DNA of 64,000 nt, from positions 6,572,001 through 6,636,000 of the forward strand of contig NC_039478.1 in NCBI RefSeq assembly GCF_003590095.1. Direction: 5' to 3'. Numbering within the stretch: the stretch's first letter is position 1; each line of letters begins with the position of its first letter. The notes under the pieces are model-generated. The model was given only the letters and a program-made list of their open reading frames with translations. It was not told where the DNA came from and searched no databases. Shown piece by piece: positions 60,808-64,000 of the stretch. Position numbers and translations under genes: made by a program. This DNA comes from Trichoplusia ni (Eukaryota > Arthropoda > Insecta > Lepidoptera > Noctuidae).

Positions 60808-62890
60808 ATCTAACACTTAATGGATTGTGATATGGTCCTTTTTACAGTACGTAATATGTACGCCTTTACATGACTCCACCGCTTCAAAGTATTTCGAACT
60901 TTATTGACTTGAAATATGGTCTGTACTTGTGTACACGTTTATGACTGTCGTGGAAGAGATCTGATTATTAGAAATGACCAAGTAAGGTAAATTGGGATAT
61001 AGGGGGTTATAATGAACGAAATGATTTAGTAGTTTTTACTCGATGTTGCTACTAAGTAATGATTATATACCTATTGTTGCTCTCTTAATACTTTTGTAGC
61101 GAAACACGTTTATGTGCAATATTATGTCTTTTATATGGGGTGTTCAATTTCAAAACACAGTTGGTGGCTTATTTAATAATAAAAAAATATTCTAGAGAAA
61201 TTACTCAAATTAAATAACGCTCATACACTGTTTTGGATTTGAACACCTGCGCAATACATATATTGTTATATTAGGAGAACTTATTTATTTACCTTAAAGA
61301 TGTCCCAGTTTTATATATTAGTAATAACTAATACTTCTTAGGTCTTGGCTTGACTGATTATTATTGAGAAATGCTAAACTTCGACGTAATATACGATTCT
61401 TTAGCTAATTATAGTGAATATGATTCGAATCTTTTATATGTTGTTATACCAAAACTGAATTGTTAATGTCTAATGTTAGGCTACTCGCTTTTTGTAAATG
61501 TTGTGATAACCTAGCGTATTCGAGACATTATAGTTCTTTTAATACATTTATATATTATTGTGTTTCAAACAAATGTACGTATTTATTATTTTGGGTAAAG
61601 AAAAACCGCTTGTGTTCTTATAGAGAGTTGTTTCTCGCGCAAAATTATTATTTACTTTCCATTAGTAAATAATTGTAGAGATATATCTCTTTCTTAGATT
61701 AGATATCTGTCACAGTCTAGAGTGCTTCCTTTTGTCAAAAAAAAAGTGTTTAAATTCATCAAGAAGTTTTTTTTTAATAAAAATGTTGAGTAACCAAAAC
61801 GATTCACAGAAAAAAAGAATCGATGACACACACAATATGATAGAATTGAAAAACATTCATTTAACCAAAGGAGCATTCCTGGACTGATAACTGTATTATT
61901 TTTCAATGTTTGTAGCAACATAAAAAACGGAATTAAATGTCCTAGGAATTAGATGACAAAAATAACGGTACCTACTAAACTAAGCCTTGAATTTATCGTG
62001 TAGAAAGCCTATAAATGATTATGGTGCGTTAGAGAAAAAAATATTACTAAATTCTTATCGATAGATCCCAAATTGTATATTGAAGTATCCCAGTACATTG
62101 AGTTTGTATGTAGCGTTTCTACTGCACAGTGCAATTTACGTATTTTAAGTTCAATTTCGCTGAATAACATTGATAGCCTTACTAATAATGATCATAATCG
62201 CGTAACACTCACTGCTGAGCTGATCAATTTTATCTAATGTCAAATCTAATGATCAAGGTTATTGGTTGGCCAAAAGACTAACAACCAATGACGTCACTTG
62301 TCATGAAGATTGATACTCGATTCATTAATATGTGTGTTGATCTGTGTCTACACATTTTAAAGAGGATTATCAATACATTTGTATTGTTTTTATCGAAGTA
62401 AAGTAAGGCTATTATTATTATTAGTTTACAAATTTAAGTTCACCAGTTAATGTAAATATATTCCAAACTGGTCTTAGGCTATTCGATAACAGTATTTCTT
62501 TTAATTTATGCTTTGATTTAAGTTTCGTTTCTCGAGTGTATTTGAGGTTGAATAATGTTTTGTTGTTTATAATTAATATTTTATACCAAAGTTAACATTC
62601 CCCACTAAATAGTATAGAGTTTTATATAATTACCTTTAAAGTGAATCAGTATTGTTACAACTGACGGAAAACGCTAACATACATTCTAAGTTTACATTTA
62701 AACTTCTTTGTTAAATGTAATCATTTAGATTTTGTTTAAATGTTGATTGACACGCAACTGTTGATTCGTCTTCACTTAGACTTAAACCAAATATTGAGCG
62801 CGGAGCGTTAGAGGAAATAGTTTATAATTATAAAAGATACCTATTGAAATATATAAATAGTTAATAATAAATGATATTGTTGTTTTATTA
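60808..62890 (+). other. Rapgap1: Probable 3' UTR of Rapgap1 with candidate poly(A) signals
   Basis: The sequence after the stop is strongly AT-rich with no supported gene. AATAAA occurs at 61178-61183, 61776-61781 and 62866-62871. The last is followed within 25 nt by a T/G-rich stretch (TGATATTGTTGTTTT), the best match to a cleavage site, which would give a 3' UTR of about 2.1 kb. A Pumilio-type TGTAAATA sits at 62451-62458. The short frames inside (for example on the minus strand at 61694-61921) are composition artefacts. Transcript data would be needed to choose among the signals. Confidence 0.5.
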
Positions 62891-63065
62891 CGAGACACAA
62901 TTGAACCCTTTTGTATTTTTAAGTGAAGGTTGTCATTTCTGAAAATGAAAATATAGAAGCCAGCTTGACTCTCTCTGGCAGAATTAGGTTATGTAGGAAA
63001 CGGCATTGCTTTAAATATGACCAATAATTATTTTCATTTCGAAGTTTAATAAGCTCTAAAACATT

Positions 63066-63220
63066 TTATACAGATGGTTTAGATTAACGCCATCTGTGAA
63101 AAGTTTGCTAAAGGTGTGAACAGCGCCATCTACAAACATCTTTGTAAAGTAAAGCATCTATGCTAACGAAGCTAATACACTCTTCAAGCAGTTTCAGTGA
63201 CGATTAACAGATGGCGCTGT
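63066..63220. repeat. Cluster of GCGCCATCT motifs (four, both orientations)
   Basis: CAGATGG at 63071, ACGCCATCTGT at 63087-63097, AGCGCCATCTA at 63122-63132 and ACAGATGGCGCTGT at 63207-63220. This decamer is widespread and abundant in Lepidoptera. The first pair can form a short hairpin. Confidence 0.6.
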
Positions 63221-63591
63221 CAACCAAAAAGGTACCAATGTAGTTGGCTCTCTTTTTGTTTTATCAATTCGATCAATTAATACAACTTTCTGAACTAGTA
63301 CTTGCAGGGATAATTCTTCTATTATCTGACTGATATATAAATACTTAGAAATCTTCTGCGTATTTGCCAAAGTACAAGTTTGTATGAGTATGAAAGCAGT
63401 TTTAATCTTCAAGTAAAATAAAAAGTAACAACAATGTTTTGAACTTGTGTGTTAGTCTCTCAGGAAAGCTAACAGCTTATCTCTATAACCTTAAAACTTA
63501 GTGTTTGTTGGCAGTTAGTACTTACTGCGTACCTAGGTAGTAAGAAATATTGTTATGTTATTGTTATAGTTAGCTTGGTTGCTTAGTAACG

Positions 63592-63648
63592 TCTAGAATT
63601 CATTTTATATTATCTATTCATAGATAATATGGATTTATGAACTCTAGA
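63592..63648. repeat. Imperfect 57-nt palindrome
   Basis: The core ATATTATCTAT / ATAGATAATAT pairs over 11 bp around TC, and the outer ends TCTAGAATTCAT and ATGAACTCTAGA extend the symmetry with mismatches. It lies in intergenic DNA downstream of Rapgap1. Confidence 0.65.
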
Positions 63649-64000
63649 TAGGTAATAGACTTACCAAATTACTAAGAATTGGCCATATTTTTGGAAATTA
63701 TGTATTTTAGATGTTTTTTTTTAAACCGAGATTATCTACGTGTGGGTACTTAAGATTTAGTCCTTGTTTTTATTTTTACATAGCTATTAGGTAGCAGTTG
63801 CTCGCGGCGGTGTAAATTGTCTGCCAAAGGGTATTTAAAGTAAGTGCACTTAAATGCAGACATAATTAAAGTGAACAGCACATTCAAGGTACATTATCAA
63901 TACCATATTTCGACACGTACTTTCGGGAAGGTCTTCTTCCATAGGAACTCCTTACTTCCAAAACAAAGTCTGAAAAGTACTTAAAGAGTACTTCGCTATG

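Larger units (their letters stand above)
62891..64000. other. Downstream intergenic DNA, no recognised gene
   Basis: Contains the GCGCCATCT cluster and the 57-nt palindrome listed separately. No supported coding frame, RNA gene or promoter was seen up to the window edge. Confidence 0.6.

Noticed and set aside
1..64000. CRISPR arrays, operons, prophage or other prokaryotic systems
   Set aside because: The spliced gene structure and lepidopteran repeats show eukaryotic nuclear DNA, and no regularly spaced direct repeats were seen.

Overview
The window is animal nuclear DNA, AT-rich, with one protein gene split into many exons by GT-AG introns. The interspersed repeats (a (CATCAT)-tailed SINE, RTE-type LINE ends, and families containing CTAGCTGTTGCCCGCGACTT and CTGACCCAGCAAACG) are typical of Lepidoptera. 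The SINEs look most like those of noctuid-type moths, but that placement is inference.

One gene dominates: the plus-strand orthologue of the Rap1 GTPase-activating protein (Rapgap1 / Rap1GAP). I place its start codon at 2834 and its stop at 60805-60807. I reconstructed 13 coding exons: 2834-2941, 41829-42042, 47089-47273, 54395-54542, 54804-55079, 55370-55551, 56115-56212, 57112-57471, 57669-57762, 58854-59049, 59487-59525, 60122-60318 and 60655-60807. The splice phases fit throughout and give a 749-residue protein. Residues 1-107 are a variable N-terminus. The Rap-GAP homology starts with the SGYWVDG and YYRRYFLGK motifs (115-169), and the catalytic domain spans about 230-475 with the Asn-thumb motif GNDIVAIVF (Asn363). 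A Ser-rich tail, a Cys-Gly-Ala tract and a C-terminal coiled coil follow. The first coding exon is the least certain.

Layout: 1-2700 upstream DNA with no recognised gene; 2704-2833 a possible core promoter and 5' leader; 2942-41828 a 38.9-kb first intron with most of the transposon remnants and a few GC-richer islands; 42043-47088 and 47274-54394 two more long introns; 54395-60807 the compact catalytic and C-terminal exons; 60808 to about 62890 a probable 3' UTR; then intergenic DNA to 64000.

I found no dramatic new system. The points worth a second look are: a possible small minus-strand gene nested in intron 1 (10979-11325), candidate alternative first exons, a symmetric 39-nt microexon, an array of cysteines every third residue, an excess of perfect CRE octamers, retroposon insertions with readable target-site duplications, and a perfect 24-bp hairpin beside a repeat.
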